The notes: generated from the sequence alone by a model not told the origin. Shown: positions 11,457 to 25,189, counted from the stretch's first letter. The stretch is DNA of 64,000 nt from Ophiocordyceps camponoti-saundersi (nom. inval.) (GCA_003339415.1 PDHQ01000021.1:224391-288390); one strand, 5' to 3'. Numbers and translations are program-made.

Positions 11457-14179
11457 GGAAGACGGCGACAGACAGCTCGGGAGGTGGTAAAATTCTGGTG
11501 GGGTGTTTGGTTCGGTGGAGTAATGGATGCCAGATGATGGGAGGAAAAAACCTCGTGAAAGGGGTCCTCTTTGATAGGTAGGGGTCGATGCCGGCGATGG
11601 TGATGTTCGACTTGGTCTCCTTGGCCGAGGTGTTTGTGATTCATGAGCGAGCAGACGATTAGACATGTATTCTTCCTTTGTATGCGTACTTTACAGATAC
11701 ATCCTTTGCTATTGTTTCCAGAGGTAAAAAAAAAAATGGATGCCATTGTTGTTCCTGTCATTCATTTTCGTCACCATCGACTAAACTATTAGGTCCGGGC
11801 GGCGGTGGACCGGACCGCGGTGAAGGGCGGACGAGGTTTCTCGGAGCACGGACTTTTTTTCATTCCCCCCCCCCTCGTCCGTCCGGAGAGGCGGCTTCCG
11901 TAGTAGCGGGGCGGCGCGCGCGCACGTGTTGGGGGGCGGGGGGCGGGCCGGGCACTGGGCGTGGAATTCATGCGGGTGATGCACGGAGTACGACGGTTAT
12001 GTACATATTGAGATGACGATGACGATAATAATAGACAGGTGCATTGCTTATTGCTCGCACCACCTTGCATGACGCAGCTTAATTACTCATGCCTTTTTGC
12101 GACCTGGTAAAGACAGACAGAGAGAGAGAGAACGCCCGCTGATGGAGAAAGGGAAAAGGAAATAAGGGGCACCGCAGAGGTAAGACAAGACAAGACGAGA
12201 CATGACATGACATGACAGTATCCGTACGGCCATGAAGATGTCGTACAGTATGTGTACAGGCAAAACAAGGCAAGACATGACGAGACACGGCAGAAGAGAC
12301 ACGCATCATCTTCTTTAGCAGCCCTGTGTTTTTGTCTGCAGACTGATCTTGGCTCTACGGCGGGAGATAGACTGCATGAATCGGATGCGCTGTTTTACTC
12401 TTTCCTTTGATCTCCCACACTTTCGTCATGTACACAGAACATGATAACACAACTTGGAATCCTCCCTCCGACAGGATAGACACGCAAATGGTCAGTGACG
12501 TAGCCACAGCGCAATTCCCGGTCGATCAAGCGCGCGTCATACCGAAAGAGAGAAGAAGAGAGAAGAAAAGAAAACATGCGCTGTCGGTACTACTGGTAAC
12601 CTCCTACTAGAACAGACGTACCTCCTGCTACTGCTACCACCGTCGCCACCACCAACCAACTGACTTTGATTGACCGCCGTTCAGTAACGGGGGCCCCGGC
12701 CGGCTCAGGTACAGCTCTATCAGCATCGCGTCTCCCCACGTCCGTGCACGGCGTCCTGTCCAGCCCGCTACCTGTGCTAAGGTTCTACGGTAAAACGCCA
12801 TGAGCCAGCCAGCCAGCCCCCGTTGGGGGTTATAATATGCTACTAGTGGTGCTGGCTGCCCGCTACCTTGGGCCATACCTCGGGTCATACAGGCGTAGGA
12901 GGTGCCGCTAATAACGGCTCGCGCCTGTGATTCCCGCCGGTACTCTAAGTAAGTGTCTACTCTATCCGTAGTCCGTATCCTAGCCCGTTACTGCGGAACA
13001 ATCTTCTCTCCCAGAGAGTGGGAGGTCTGTGGACGATGGACTAGGGACAGGAGCTGAGATGATGGCCTGGAGGCTGTAGGCCTTGGGTAGGCTGGTACCT
13101 GAGCTGTGACGTGCGAGATGCGTGGGTGGCAGGTACCTGGATACCGTCATCTCACCCGCTCACTCGCTCTCTCTCTCTCTTTCTTTCCCCCCCTCCCCTC
13201 CCCTCCCCTCCCCCAAGGTTGCCCCCCCCCCCCTCATCTCACTCAGCTCTCGTCTTCCTACCTAATCCTCTTCCTCCTCATCTCTGCCGCCTTTCGCCTC
13301 ATTTCTTTCTCTCTCTTCCACTCCTTTCCTTCTCCTCCGTCTTCCTCCTCTTCTTCCTCTTTTCCTCCTCCTCCTCCTCCTCCTTCTTCTTCCACTCTCC
13401 CACCTTCACCTTCACCGTCTCTCCCTCTGACAAACCGTTTCTTGGGATCGTTCATCTATCTTCGGTATTCTCAGGTATGTGTGTATCCGCACATGCATCG
13501 TGCAGCTCATCCTCAGCGTCGCTTTCTTTCTTTCTTTCTTCTCCTTCTCTTCATACTCCCCCCTTCACCTCAACCTCGAATTGCTTGCCTTCCTCCTCCC
13601 CCCCCTTGCCAGTTCGCTTCCCTGCAGCCTCATACATTACACACATATCCGTACATGCATGCATGCATGCGCATACGGATACATTCATTCATGACACACA
13701 TCGCGCACCCGCATATGTACGCCTTGTCGCACTGCTTGCTCGCCGCCTTGTTTCGCCCCCCCCCTCCCTCCCCATATCCCCGTTGAACCCGCCAACTGGC
13801 TGGCCGGCCCCTGGGGACCCTCACACACGCGCACACACTCTCTCTCTACCCCCCTCTCACTCCCCCCCTCCTTGACCCTAAATAGGTACCCGAAATAAAC
13901 CATGTGGTCGAATGTTCTTGCTAAACCCGCTGTCGCTTCCAGTCAGCTTTTCGCCCTCTTTCATGACCTCACTCGTCGCCCTTCATCTCTTTTCTCTCCT
14001 CGGCCTCTGATCGAGAGCCCTCGCCAACGATAACGACGACGACGACAACGATAACGACGACGACGACGACGACGATCAAGACAGAAGCCTTGGATAGCAC
14101 TTCGACTTCGGCGCCCAACGGCTGCGCCTCCCCCCCGTCCAAGGCTGTCAAAAATCGCCCTTCGCTGAGCTGCCTGCCC
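11457..14179. other. Intergenic, low-complexity promoter side of septin gene
   Basis: No supported gene. Contents: a GC-rich island at about 11790-11960; tandem GACAT/AAGACA-type short repeats at about 12180-12300; a possible inverted-repeat remnant at 12687-12827; and a strongly pyrimidine-rich strand from about 13150 to 13475. The long open frames there are composed almost only of Ser, Pro, Leu and Phe and are artefacts of the CT bias. A good 5' splice site (CAG/GTATGTG at 13474) followed by candidate 3' sites before 14090 suggests a 5'-leader intron of the septin gene. A (GAC)n run lies at about 14031-14073. Confidence 0.5.
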
Positions 14180-15766
14180 ATGATGACTAGCACTCCCCGC
14201 CGTCCGAGTTTCGGCATGCTGCTCCGACGCTCCAAGAGCGGCGATTTCGGAAAGGGCGCCAAAAAGAAAGAGGCCGAGCTGGATCGTCAGCGCATGAATC
14301 CTCCCGTGCTGCCCGAGTTTCGCAAGTCCACCGACCAGCTTCTGTCAAAGTCCTTCGGGCCCGAGCTCCAGCCTGCCCCAGCATATAGCCTCTCCGCCTC
14401 CCCTTCTGCCCGCATCTCCCAGGAAACGCCGCGAAACTACGCCTACCCTCCTGTGCCTCCCATCCCCTACGACGTGTATGCGAGGACCGAAAGCATGACC
14501 CATCGAAGCCGCTACAGCTATGCCAGCAGTGCAGTCAGCACCATCAACGGTCCCAGAAGGGTTCGTCGCCGCAAGGATCCCACCCCGTTCAAGTAGGTTC
14601 ATCTGTTTCTCTTTCTTTTTTGCTTTTTTCTTTTTGCTTTGTTTGTCTGTCTCTACATGTCGTCCCCCTATCCCTCCTACTCTTTCTCGTCTTTCTTTCT
14701 CCTATTTCTCCTCCTCCTTCATCATCGCTGACGCAAACGCCGTGGCAGTATACTCGTCATCGGCACCGCTGGCGCCGGCAAGACGTCCTTCCTCGAGTTT
14801 CTCAAGGCTGCTGCTGCCCTCCCCGCCCACAAACGACCCTCCAAGAAATCGGAAGAAGATGATTTCCGCATGCCGAACATGCCTACCGGTAACTTTGTGC
14901 CTCACTATGTCGAGGCCGAGGTCGACAGGGAGCGCATCGGCCTGACGCTCTGGGACTCGGAGGGTCTGGAGAAGAACGTCGTCGACCTGCAACTCCGCGA
15001 AATGCTGGCTTTCGTCGAGAGCAAGTTCGAGGAGACGATCAATGAGGAGATGAAGGTGGTGCGGTCGCCCGGCTTCCGGGACACTCACATCCACGCCGTC
15101 CTCTTGATGCTGGACCCGGCCCGCCTCGATCGCAACATCGCGACAGCCCGGAAGCTCTCCATCGGTAGCATCTCCGACGCCAATGGCTTGCAGGACTTGG
15201 CCGCCCTCGACGAGGACATTGACTTGCAGGTGCTTCGCGCCCTCCACGGCAAGACTACCGTCATCCCCGTCATCGCCAAGGCCGACACCATCACGGCCAA
15301 ACACATGAAGGTGCTGAAGCGGGCCGTCTGGTCCAACATCAAGGCGGCCAACCTCGATCCCCTCGAGGCCTTGAGCCGGAACGAAGAGTCGGACCGCATC
15401 GACGAGGACGACTACGATTCCATGGACAGCAGCGACAATGGCGGCGAAGGCCAGACCCGGTACTCGCCATCTGGCAGCAGTAGCGGCTCGACGCGCCTTT
15501 CAGCGGACCGCAGGAACGCGTCCGACGACGACGACGACAAGCCGCTCCTCCCATTCTCCGTCATCAGCCCCGACCTGTACGAGCCGGGTGTCGTCGGCCG
15601 GCGCTTCGCCTGGGGATTCGCCGACCCCTACAACGAGCAGCATTGCGACTTTCAGCGCCTGAAGGAGGCCGTTTTCACCGACTGGCGCACAGACCTGCGC
15701 GAGGCCAGTCGCGACCGATGGTATGAGGCCTGGCGGACCAATCGCTTGAAGCACCGCCGACGGTAG
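14180..15766 (+). CDS. aspE: AspE-type septin GTPase
   Basis: Two exons, 14180-14592 and 14749-15766, with an intron of 156 bases (GTAGGT...GGCAG) splitting an Asn codon; 476 residues. Septins are GTP-binding proteins that polymerise at septa, hyphal tips and branch points. The N-terminal third is basic and disordered (LLRRSKSG; VRRRKDP). The GTPase core begins at the exon junction: P-loop GTAGAGKTS (G1), DSEG (G3, in the block LTLWDSEGLEKNVVDLQLRE) and AKAD (G4). The LWDSEGLEKN block and the DLDLQVLR-like DIDLQVLRALHGKTT stretch are typical of the filamentous-fungal AspE class. A Ser/Asp-rich insertion interrupts the C-terminal part of the G domain, and the protein ends without a long coiled coil. 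ATG 14180 is the first in-frame ATG; the frame is open back to 13967, so the gene may have a leader intron or an unrecognised 5' exon. Confidence 0.85.
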
Positions 15767-15911
15767 AGAGACCAAGGGAACGCGTGGCGCAAAGTAGATT
15801 TTGGTGTCTTCTGAGGAGAGGAGGGGGAGCCTTTGGACCGAGACATGATGTTTTTTGTTTCCTCTTTGCTTTCGTCCTTGTTCTTCTTCTTCTGCCTCTT
15901 CTGCCTTTTCT

Positions 15912-15999
<88 letters not shown>

Positions 16000-17169
16000 T
16001 CCTTTTTCTTCTTCTTCTCCGACATCTTTGCTTTTCTTACCTCTTCCTTCTTCTCTTCTTGTAATTCCTTCTTCCCCCTTTCTTCCCAGCTTGCGTCGTC
16101 ATACCCCCCTCCGGAGTTTCCTTTTTCTCCGCACACCCAACGCTTTTTTTTGCTCTCTAACTTTATCCGGACGCTGCAGCCCATCAGTGGACACACTGGC
16201 ACACTACAGTGACACACACAGCGGCTGCTTCCGGTAACGTCGGATGGGGCGCGATTCTTTCTTCCCTTTAAACCTTGACTCGGATCCGCGTCCGATTGGA
16301 TGGATGTGAAGCGCAGGCTTTCCGGTGGCGGAGCCTTGGGCTTCTTATTCTTCTGTGTCTTTGAAATTCGGCGACAGCTGTTGCGTACGTATGTATGCCT
16401 GTTGGCTACGGCTCGAGGCAACGCAATGCCGGTTGGTTTTCTCACCAATTTCTTTTCCCCTTCTTTTACCCACCCGTGTCTCTCTCATGCCTTATGCCGC
16501 ATTTTCGATGCTTGGCTCTCGGCGACGACGAGGAGCCGAATAATGGGACATGGGATGCGGACGATCCGACGATGAGCCTGTTGTTGACTGTTTCGTCCGG
16601 CATTTTTTTTTTCTCTGCGTTTCTGTTCTCGTGCCGGACCGGGTGAGACGCATAATCGTCACTGCGACATGTCTCCATGTTAAGGCAGTCAGTCGATGTA
16701 TCAGATTAGATGAAATAAAAGGATCATGAATTGAGGCGAGCTGAAGCTGATGATGAATGATGGACGTAGTTATGTATGTATGTACAGTATGTATGCATAC
16801 ATGCATGAGTGAAAGTATGATGAGAGAGGAATGGATGAAGATGAGATGAGATGAGATGGGATGAGTTGAGACGTACGATGTGCGGAATTGGGGAGAGGGA
16901 AGCCGATGAGATCGGAAACGAGGGTAGATGAGGAGGAGATGGAGAAGATGATGATATTCGAATCGGCTAGATCAGAAAGGATGTCCAGGCATTTTTATCC
17001 CGCATATGCGTCCTTGGCTTCAGAAGAATAGGGGTGGTGGCGAACATTAAACTCAGCTTCGCTATTCGACTTCGCTTGCTCCGTCCTACTCTTCTCCCTC
17101 TATAGCATTAATGTATACAGTTCCAAGTCCGGATATCCACGAGGTTTTTCGCTCCTGCAAGTCCACATC
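15767..17169. other. Intergenic between convergent genes
   Basis: This holds the 3' flanks of the septin (+) and the TRF-like gene (-). It contains the (TTTC)n tract and pentanucleotide GAGAT-like runs near 16830-16860. I see no gene. Confidence 0.6.
15911..16001 (+). repeat. (TTTC)n microsatellite
   Basis: About 90 bases of nearly perfect TTTC tetranucleotide repeats lie in the 3' flank of the septin gene, within a wider pyrimidine-rich stretch to about 16160. Open frames here encode only Phe/Leu/Ser runs and are not genes. Confidence 0.95.
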
Positions 17170-19315
17170 TCACCACCCCTGTCCCTCCCCCTCTGCACCT
17201 CCACCCTCCGTCAGCCGAAGCTCGGTGTTGATGGGATGACCGTGCTCGTCGACGTCTTTCTCCAGGCGGTAGGGGTTCTTGCCCGCCTTTGAGATCCTGT
17301 CCTTCTCCTTTTGGCCGAGGGAGACGTTGTCGAAGCGTTCGGGTAAGGGTTCGTCGTTGAGGAGGTACGTCACCTTCATGTTGCGCGCTCTGTCGCGGTA
17401 GGCCTGCTGGTTGCGTGACGTTTCGAATCTTTCCTGGTCATTCTCCTCTATGGCCGCGTAGTTGCCGTCTCGTTCCTTGATGCACTGGAGGAGCATGCTC
17501 GAGTCGTGGTCCGACCACTTGAGGCGCCGCGTGTACTGCGGCCGACACCCATGTGCGATCGGGGGGGCAGAGCTCTGCAACTGGCTCCCGCCATCCTGGC
17601 TTTGAGCTCGCGCCGTCCTCCGAGAATTCGTGAGGCTTCGCCGAGACCACGAGGGCAAAGGATCGTTCCCGTGCCGTTGTGACGGTTCCATCTGGGACTC
17701 GTCGGTTGTCTGCCGCCGCCTTTCGCCGTTCGAGTCCTTCAACCGACGAAGGGCTTCCGGGCTGTATGGTATCTGGGGGCTGCGAGAGGCTTTCAGTCAG
17801 TTGGCCGGCACAACAAAAAACCACACACAACAAAAAGGTATATACACACCCATTCTCATGTCGGATTATCTCTTGCGACTCGGAATCCGACGATTGCTCC
17901 GGATCTTGCTGAACGCCCTTCTGTATCAATTGCAGTTCCTCGACGGCCCAGTCGTGGAACTTTGCCGTCAGCTCGACCGAAGGAAACGCCTTGCAAAGCA
18001 GAGATATGCCAGAGTCTCTATTGGACCGATGGCCTTGTGCTATCAGGCTCATGATCTTGTCGACGCGCGTCGAGCAAAGCCCCTCGTCGTCGGCCCCCAA
18101 GCTTCGATAAGGGCCCTTGATAGAGGGATCAGTGTTGTCGTCCTTCTCTTGGCAGAAGACACGCACGATGATCGCCTCGGGACTGGATCGAGCCTTGTTG
18201 CAGGCGAGAAAATGCATGAAGTAGTGCGTGCGAATTTCGAGCAGCAAGGGGGCAGGGATTGGGGGCCGGCCCGGGGCGGCGAAAAGCTCCGGACAAGCGA
18301 GATCCAAGGCCTCGAGAAACTGCTTTCTCTCCTTCGTCGTGTGTTTGCTGACTCGCTCCTGATGGATCATGTAGAGTGCCGTTACCAAATTGGCCTTGGC
18401 CATGACGGAGGCCAGCTGCGAGGCCTCGTCACCATCGAACGACCGCCAATCGGCAAACGGTGAAAAGGGCCGGCGAGACGGGAACTGATCGGTAAAGGGA
18501 CCGAAGAACAATCTGAAGGCCTCAATCTTCTTCAGAGTGCGATACGACAGGCCACCGCTGCTTCGGTCCGTCTGAAGGGCCGTCACCAGGTCGTCTGCCT
18601 CGGCGGAGAGATCAGGCAGTGTAGACAGTATTTCGTCCAGCTTCAGCTGGGTCTTGCCTTGATTGTGGCTCTTGTCCGAGTCAGCCGCTGTCTCCGTGGT
18701 AGTCGTAGGCTCTCCTTGTTGCGGTGCGGAATGTTGAATCCTCTGTTCCGGTTGTGACGCCGCATTCAGGATGTCCTGAAAGATTACTAGGCCGTCGTCG
18801 TCGTTATCTTCACCGCCATTTTCTTCTTGTTCTTCTTGTTCTTCATCTTCTCCTTCTCCTTCTCCTTCTTCTTCTCCTTCTTCATCATCATCATCATCGT
18901 CTTCATCATCTTGTTCATCATCATCTTCTTCTTCTCCATCTTCTCCTCCTTTTCCTCCTTCTTCTCTCACTCCTTGGCCTGCTTCTTCTCCTTCTTCTCC
19001 CTCTTCTCCCTCTTCCACACCTTCGTCTTCGACGTCCTCGTCCTCGTCCTCGTCCTCGTCGCTCGCAGGACTGACGCTCGAAAGGTCAAATTCAATGCCT
19101 GACGGCGCACCACGGCGCGGGATCGGTCCTCCGACGAGCGAAGTGGACACGGTGCTATCGGACCTGCTGCTGGACTTGGTGTGCTTGGACGAGTCCGTCT
19201 CGTTTCCTGGAACCGCCGAATTTTTCACCGCCATCTTCCGACGAACATTTCGAGTCGGCTTCGAGGACGAGGGCGCCCGTTTCCCAAGCGACGTCTGACG
19301 AGAGCGCAGTTCCAT
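17170..19315 (-). CDS. Telobox Myb protein, TRF/Tbf1/Taz1-like
   Basis: Two exons on the minus strand, 19315-17850 and 17779-17170, with a 70-base intron (GTGTGT...CGCAG), giving 691 residues. The start is the only ATG near the frame's 5' end that precedes the conserved part. Residues about 70-160 form an extremely acidic Glu/Asp tract. The middle, about 215-430, is helical with conserved-looking blocks (FRLFFGPFTDQFPSRRPFSP; ADWRSFDGDE) and lies where TRF-type proteins have their dimerisation domain. The C-terminus carries one Myb domain (RLKWSDHDSSMLLQCI, about residue 573 on) with the telobox third helix QAYRDRARNMK near residue 618. Telobox Myb proteins of this type bind double-stranded TTAGGG telomere repeats; Tbf1 also acts at promoters. 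Which of Taz1 or Tbf1 it corresponds to cannot be decided here. Confidence 0.78.
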
Positions 19316-19726
19316 GCTGCACGAGAGAGAGGAAAGGATCAAAGGCGCAGGAAAAACAATTCGTCCTTCCGTCGCCGCGCCAACGGGATGCGATGCGCGA
19401 TGAAGAGATTGATCTTCTAGAGCAGAGTGCTGTTGTCGAAAACCTTGGCCCGGGCTCTCCGTCTCGGCTGTGTGTTTGTATAGAGAAGCGAGGAAAGGAA
19501 AAACATAGACGTCTGGCGAGAATGTAGGTTTTGAAGGATTGTGCAAAAAGCAACTCGCGTTGGAGATACCCTTACCCTGAGACCCTAACCCGGAGTAGCC
19601 AAGTAGCACTGATGACTCAGCTGGCGTTTTGCTCTTCTCTTCTGGCGCTGGTCGCAGCCGAAAGAAGGATCGTGAAATGTCGGGTTGATTAAGCAACGCG
19701 CTACAGTACTAGTAGGTATACCTAAA
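19316..19726. other. Promoter region of TRF-like gene, next to retroelement
   Basis: This is the 5' flank of the minus-strand TRF-like gene. The reading frame stays open upstream to about 19696 but has no ATG, so it is taken as leader. GC content falls abruptly at the retroelement boundary near 19730. Confidence 0.5.
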
Positions 19727-19730
19727 TAGA

Positions 19731-19934
19731 TAATAGCAGGCACAGGTCATATAACCTGACTTAGTTAGATAGACATAATACTTATACCTTAGGTATAGAT
19801 AGATAGCTTAGAGCCTTCTTAAAATATATATAATATACTAGCTTTACTTCCTATATATAGGACCTTTTCTTTTACTTATTTTAGTAGCTATATAAGGCTA
19901 TCCTTAGTAATTAGGTAATAAAGCTACTTATCTA
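19731..19934 (+). repeat. 5' LTR of outer element (204 bp)
   Basis: It aligns without gaps to 35685-35888. By hand I count 18 differences, of which 17 are transitions. In the first part, this copy keeps the C/G bases (GCAGGCACAGGTCA); in the last part, it has the T/A versions. It begins and ends TA...TA, as expected if an original TG...CA was mutated by RIP. Confidence 0.88.
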
Positions 19935-22697
19935 ATAACTAAGATAGGGGGCTTATAGCCCTTAGCGCTAATTACCTTATTTTCTATAAATTAAATTTAT
20001 ATAATTAACTAACTTAGCTTTTTTAACTAATATTATTAAAAGCTTTATTTTTACCTTTTTTTCCTCCTAAACTTTTTTTTTTTAACTAAGAATTAACTTT
20101 CCTTACTTAGTTTTTCCTTTTCCTAACTTATAAGGGCTTAATAGTTTTAGCCTCTTACCTTTTAGCTTATAAATATAGATAGCTTTTACTTAAATTAAAT
20201 ATTTAACTTATTTTTTTTTTTCTCCTTTTTTTTCTTTTTTTTTTCTTAATATATATATTAAAAATACTAAAATTATATATTAAAGTTATTATATTTAATA
20301 TTTTCTTTTTATTTAAGCTTTATATTACTCTTTATTAATTTAAAATTATTTTTTATATTATCTAAATTTATTATAGCTTTTTAATTTAAATAGTAGCTTT
20401 TATTCTCTAATACTTATTTCTAAATAGCTAAGGATATTTTAAACTTAAATTAAAGCTTAAATATAAATAAGCTTTTATTTTTAAATAATTATAGCTAAGT
20501 TATTAAAACTCTTACTAATAGGAATATAAGTAAATTTAAAAGTAATAATAATATTTACTAATAGCTAAAAGCTATTAACTTAGCGTTTACTAAGCTTAAT
20601 AAAGCTACTAAATATTATAATAAAAAAATTAAAATTATAAATATTAATTTAATAAATAAAGCTATAAATTTTATAAATAGCGATATTATATTTTATAATA
20701 TTTATAAGTATATTAAGATAAGTAAAGCTATATTTAATAATTTTTATTTATTATAAATAATTTTAGAAAAAAAGTTTATTTTTAATTATATTTTATAATA
20801 GCTATAAATATTAATATAATTTAGCTAAAGCTTAGGTAAATTTTTTTAAGCTTACTATTATAAAATTTACTAAATATTTTAATTAGTTAATACTAAAAAT
20901 TTTATTTAAAATAGCCTCTTATTATTAGCTTTTAAAAATATATTCTTAAATATAATAATTTATAAGTTTATTTTTAATATTATTAATTAAAAATTATATT
21001 ATATTATTATATTATAATAAGCTATTATTTTAATTAGCTTAATAAAAGCTTAAGATATTATTTAAGCTTTTATAAAAATCTAAATAGCCGAATAAACTAA
21101 TTACTAAGTTTAAGAGTAAGTAGCTATTATAGCTATAATAAGGGATCTTTTCTAAGAGAAGTTTAGGTATTTACTTAATATATTAATAAGATAACGCTTA
21201 AGCTTTATTTTAAAATAAGATTTTTAAAATTAAGCGTAAAAATAATAAATAATACTTATAGCTTTTAATTTTACTAAGATATCTCTTATTAAATATACTC
21301 CTTAGTAAAATATTTATAAAATAATATTATTTATAACGCTTATTATAATAAAATTTAATTATTAGAATAAACTTAATAAAGTTAGTTAAGGTTAAGGTTA
21401 AGGATAAGGTAATTTTAAGCTTTTTAAGATAATAAGATATTAAATATCTAAGTAAGTAAGTTTTATTATAATAAGTTATAATACTAAGAATTTATTAAAT
21501 ATTTACGTTAATAATACCTTTTTTTTTTCTTAAAATTAACTTATATATATTTAATATAAGGAAGTAAGCTATAAGGTATTAAATTATCTTATTTTATTTT
21601 ATAAAAATTTATAAACTTAGAAGAAAGATATTTTTAAGGGGCTTATCTTTAGTAAGTTTACTAATATTTTAAGTATTAAGGGTTTAGCTATCTTTTTATT
21701 AACGCTAATATAATAAATTCTAATATATTAAGTTAATATTAAGTTTAATAATTATTTAAAATAATCCTTAACTTAAAAACTAATCTAATAGCTATATAAT
21801 ATACTAAGTAAGTTAATAAGTAATTTATCTAGCTAAATTTACTTAAATATAGTTTTACTAAAGTTAAGCTTAAATCGGGGAAATATTACTCTTATTACTT
21901 AAATAACCTCTATTATTATAATAAATAAGTTAAATTTAAAGGAAAATCTAATAGATAAGTTAAATTAAATTATATTAGTAAAAGATAATAAGGTTAAATT
22001 TAATAAAATTATCTAAAAGGTACTTATAATAATTATTATAATAATAAGCTTAAATAACCGTTATCTTATTAAGCGCTAATCTTTATATTTAAATATTATC
22101 GAAAAAACCTTTAAACTAGCTTTAAATCTTAAAGCTATACTTTATTATAAGAAACTAGCTAAAGTTATAAAGGACCTAAGTATAGGACTTTTTAATAAGC
22201 TATATATATCTTAATAAGCTTTAAAAAGATTAATAAAAGTATAAGCTAAAAATAATATAAATAATATTAATTAAGTTAAGCTAGTAAAACGCTTTATTAT
22301 ACTAATTAACTTAGTTAATTTCTAATAAGTAAGTTTAGAGGGCGTTAAGTAATTCTAATACCTATTATTATATAAGCGATAAGCTTTAACTAAAATAAAA
22401 AAAGGAAAAAGTAAAGCTAAGGCTAAACTTAAAGCTAAAATAATAATAGTAAATAGTAATATTATTAGATTTAACTAATCTATAATAAATATTAAATTAT
22501 AGTAAAAAAACTCTATTAAGTAATTTAAAATCTTATATATTATTATATTTAATAAACTAAATAAGTATATATTTTTTAAGCTATCTTTTATTATTATTTT
22601 AGCTAATTAAGGATTTTAAGTAAATTTTCTTAACCTTAACTTCGTTTATAAATATAATATTAAGATTAGGCCTTTAAGTAATATAAGGTTTTAAAAG

Positions 22698-22997
22698 TAT
22701 TAAGGTCTAGCCCTTATATCGTATTCGGGTTATTAACCTAAACGTTAGACTTATAAATTAGCCTCGCGATTAAACGATAAGGCTACCGCTATCTAGCTTA
22801 AAGGCCCGTAGCGGAAAGATTAGAAGGAACGGAACGGAAAGGATAGTTAAATAGGGAGGCTAATAAGCTTTAAAGGAAAGAGCGGTATATATAGCTATTT
22901 AATATACTAAAATACGGCTTCCTTAGAAGCTTATTATACGTAATTATTATTATATATAGCTTAGTAAATAAGCACCTTTTTAACTAATCCCTTAATA
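22698..22997 (+). repeat. 5' LTR of nested element (300 bp)
   Basis: It aligns without gaps to 29428-29727; all differences I see are transitions. It keeps most original C/G bases in its left half (for example TATCGTATTCGGG against TATTATATTTAGG in the other copy). Confidence 0.93.
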
Positions 22998-25189
22998 GAA
23001 TTATATATTTTTTTCTTATAAACTTTTACCTTTATCTTTAACGTTAATAGATTAATTAAATTAAATCGGATTAAAATAGCTAACTTATAAAACTAAATAG
23101 AAAAGCTTTAATAATTTTAAGCTAGCCTTAGCAGATATTAATAACCCTTATAATAAGAGCTATAAGTTTAGTAATTAGAATAATAAATATAGGTAATATA
23201 ATATATAATAAAAAATAAGGAGGAATATTATTAGTAAATCTTAAAATATATAAAATAATATTTTAAAAAATAAGCTAATACTTTTCTTATAAATAAGAAA
23301 GCGGAGTAAAAAGCTATATTATAAAAAATATAGTTTACTATCTAGTAATAAGCTATAACTTTTCTTACGATAAAGGAAGCGGAATATATAAAATAACTTA
23401 TAGCTACGTATACGGACGCTTTTAAGGAAATATTACGAATAAACCCTATTAAACTAACTTTTACTAAAGCTACGCTTAACTAAGCTTAGATTAACGTAGC
23501 CCTTATAAGATAGAAAAAACTTTAGCTTAAGTAAAATAGATTATTAAATTTTTTCTATTTTTTTATAAGCTAGCTAATTTACTAATATAATATTAATAAG
23601 CTTTAAGGTAAAGCTAGTAATATAAATTATATCTAAGTATAAATCCTAAACTATTTTCCTAAGGATAAAATATAGAAAATATTAGCTTTTTAGTAATCTA
23701 ATAGCTTTAATAGAAAAAGGTACCTAAAGGACTTTTTTAACTACCTTTATCGAACTTTTAATAATATTTAGGAATAAAAAAAAGCTTAAGATAAGCTCTA
23801 AACTTTAGTTTATTATAATAGATAAATATTTAGTAACTTTATTCTTAAGTTCGAAAAGGTCCTAATAACCGCTATTAGATTTATAAGTTAGGATAATTTT
23901 ATAAAACTAACTTAGCTATACGGGGCCTTTTCCCTAATATTTCGAGATTTTCTAATTATTATTAATATATTTTACGAATACTTTTTATTTATTAATCGCT
24001 TATAAAATTTTACTTAGTTTTTTAAATAAATTTTACGCTTTTTTAGGGCGGCTAAGAAATACTAACTTAATTTAAATAAATACTTAGGAGGCGCTAAAAG
24101 CGTTCCTATAAACCTAAATATAAGAAAAAATATAAATAAAGATATTTCGATAAATATAATAAGAGATAAGAAAAAAAAAAAGCTAAAAGGAAAAAATAGC
24201 GGTTATAATAAAACTCTTACTTAAATATTATAAAATACCTTTTAAGCTAAGTAAGTAAAAAGATTAGTGCTAAGAATTATAAAATATTAAGTTTTTATAT
24301 TAAGTATAGAATAAATATATACCTTATATATAACTATAATTTCTAACCCTTATAAAAGCTATAATAAAAAGCTTTAGAAGAAACTTATATTAACTATATA
24401 GAAATTTTACTTTAAATTAAGGAATATAATTTTAATAATAATTAGGGAAAAAAATAGCTTTAAAATATCGTAGTATCTTAAAAAATAAGGTAATATAAAT
24501 AGAGGAAAAGAAAGATATTCTCTATTTTAAATTATAAGCTTTATTTACTAAAATTCCTATAATTTTAAATAACTTAAAATTAATAAATATATTAATTAAT
24601 AAAAGCTATAAAAGCTATTTTATAATATATTTATAGCTAATATAAAACTTATAAATATTAATAAAAAAAATCCTAGCTTAATAAGTAAAAAAAGTAATAA
24701 TAAGTAAATTAAAAATATTAAGTATTACTTAGCTTTTACTTAAGATAAATAGCTTTAGTTAATTAATTATAATATATATAATATTAGATCTTAATTTCCT
24801 AATTATTTTTAATAAGCTTTAGCTATAATATATAAAATCTTACTTAGTTTTTTATAAAAAATAAGTATAATATAGAGATTTATAATAATAAGTATAAGTT
24901 ACTAATACTTACTCTTAACTAATAAAGGAGATCTTAAACGTAGTATACCTTTATAGCTTAACTTTCGTTAGAGAAGTAAAGAGGAGGTAGAAGGAATTAC
25001 GCTATTAGAAGAAAAACCTTACTAAATACTTAGAAATCTAAGTAATAAAAGTTAAAAATATAAAAAAAGCGTTATAAGATAAGATTCCCTTAATAAATAA
25101 TTAACTATAAGAATAGATTTTAATAAAATTCTATAATATATTTCCCTTTTTCTATAAATAGAAAATAGATAAGTTAAACTTATATAAAG

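Noticed and set aside
12687..12827. Inverted AACGGGGGC / GCCCCCGTT at the ends of a 140-bp segment, suggesting another MITE.
   Set aside because: The match is only 9 bases in a GC-rich stretch and no second copy is seen in the window.
13106..13875. Two long overlapping plus-strand frames of 226 and 254 codons.
   Set aside because: They consist of Ser/Pro/Leu/Phe runs produced by CT-rich low-complexity DNA in the septin promoter.
15784..16448. Frames of up to 257 codons on both strands near 16 kb.
   Set aside because: They are made of the TTTC microsatellite (Phe/Leu/Ser on one strand, Lys/Glu/Arg on the other).
18724..19102. Leu/His- and Phe/Ile-rich frames antisense to the TRF-like gene.
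   Set aside because: They are the complement of GAA/GAT/GAG repeats coding the acidic tract.
19316..19696. Upstream extension of the TRF-like protein by about 127 codons.
   Set aside because: The frame is open but has no ATG, so ATG 19315 was kept as the start.
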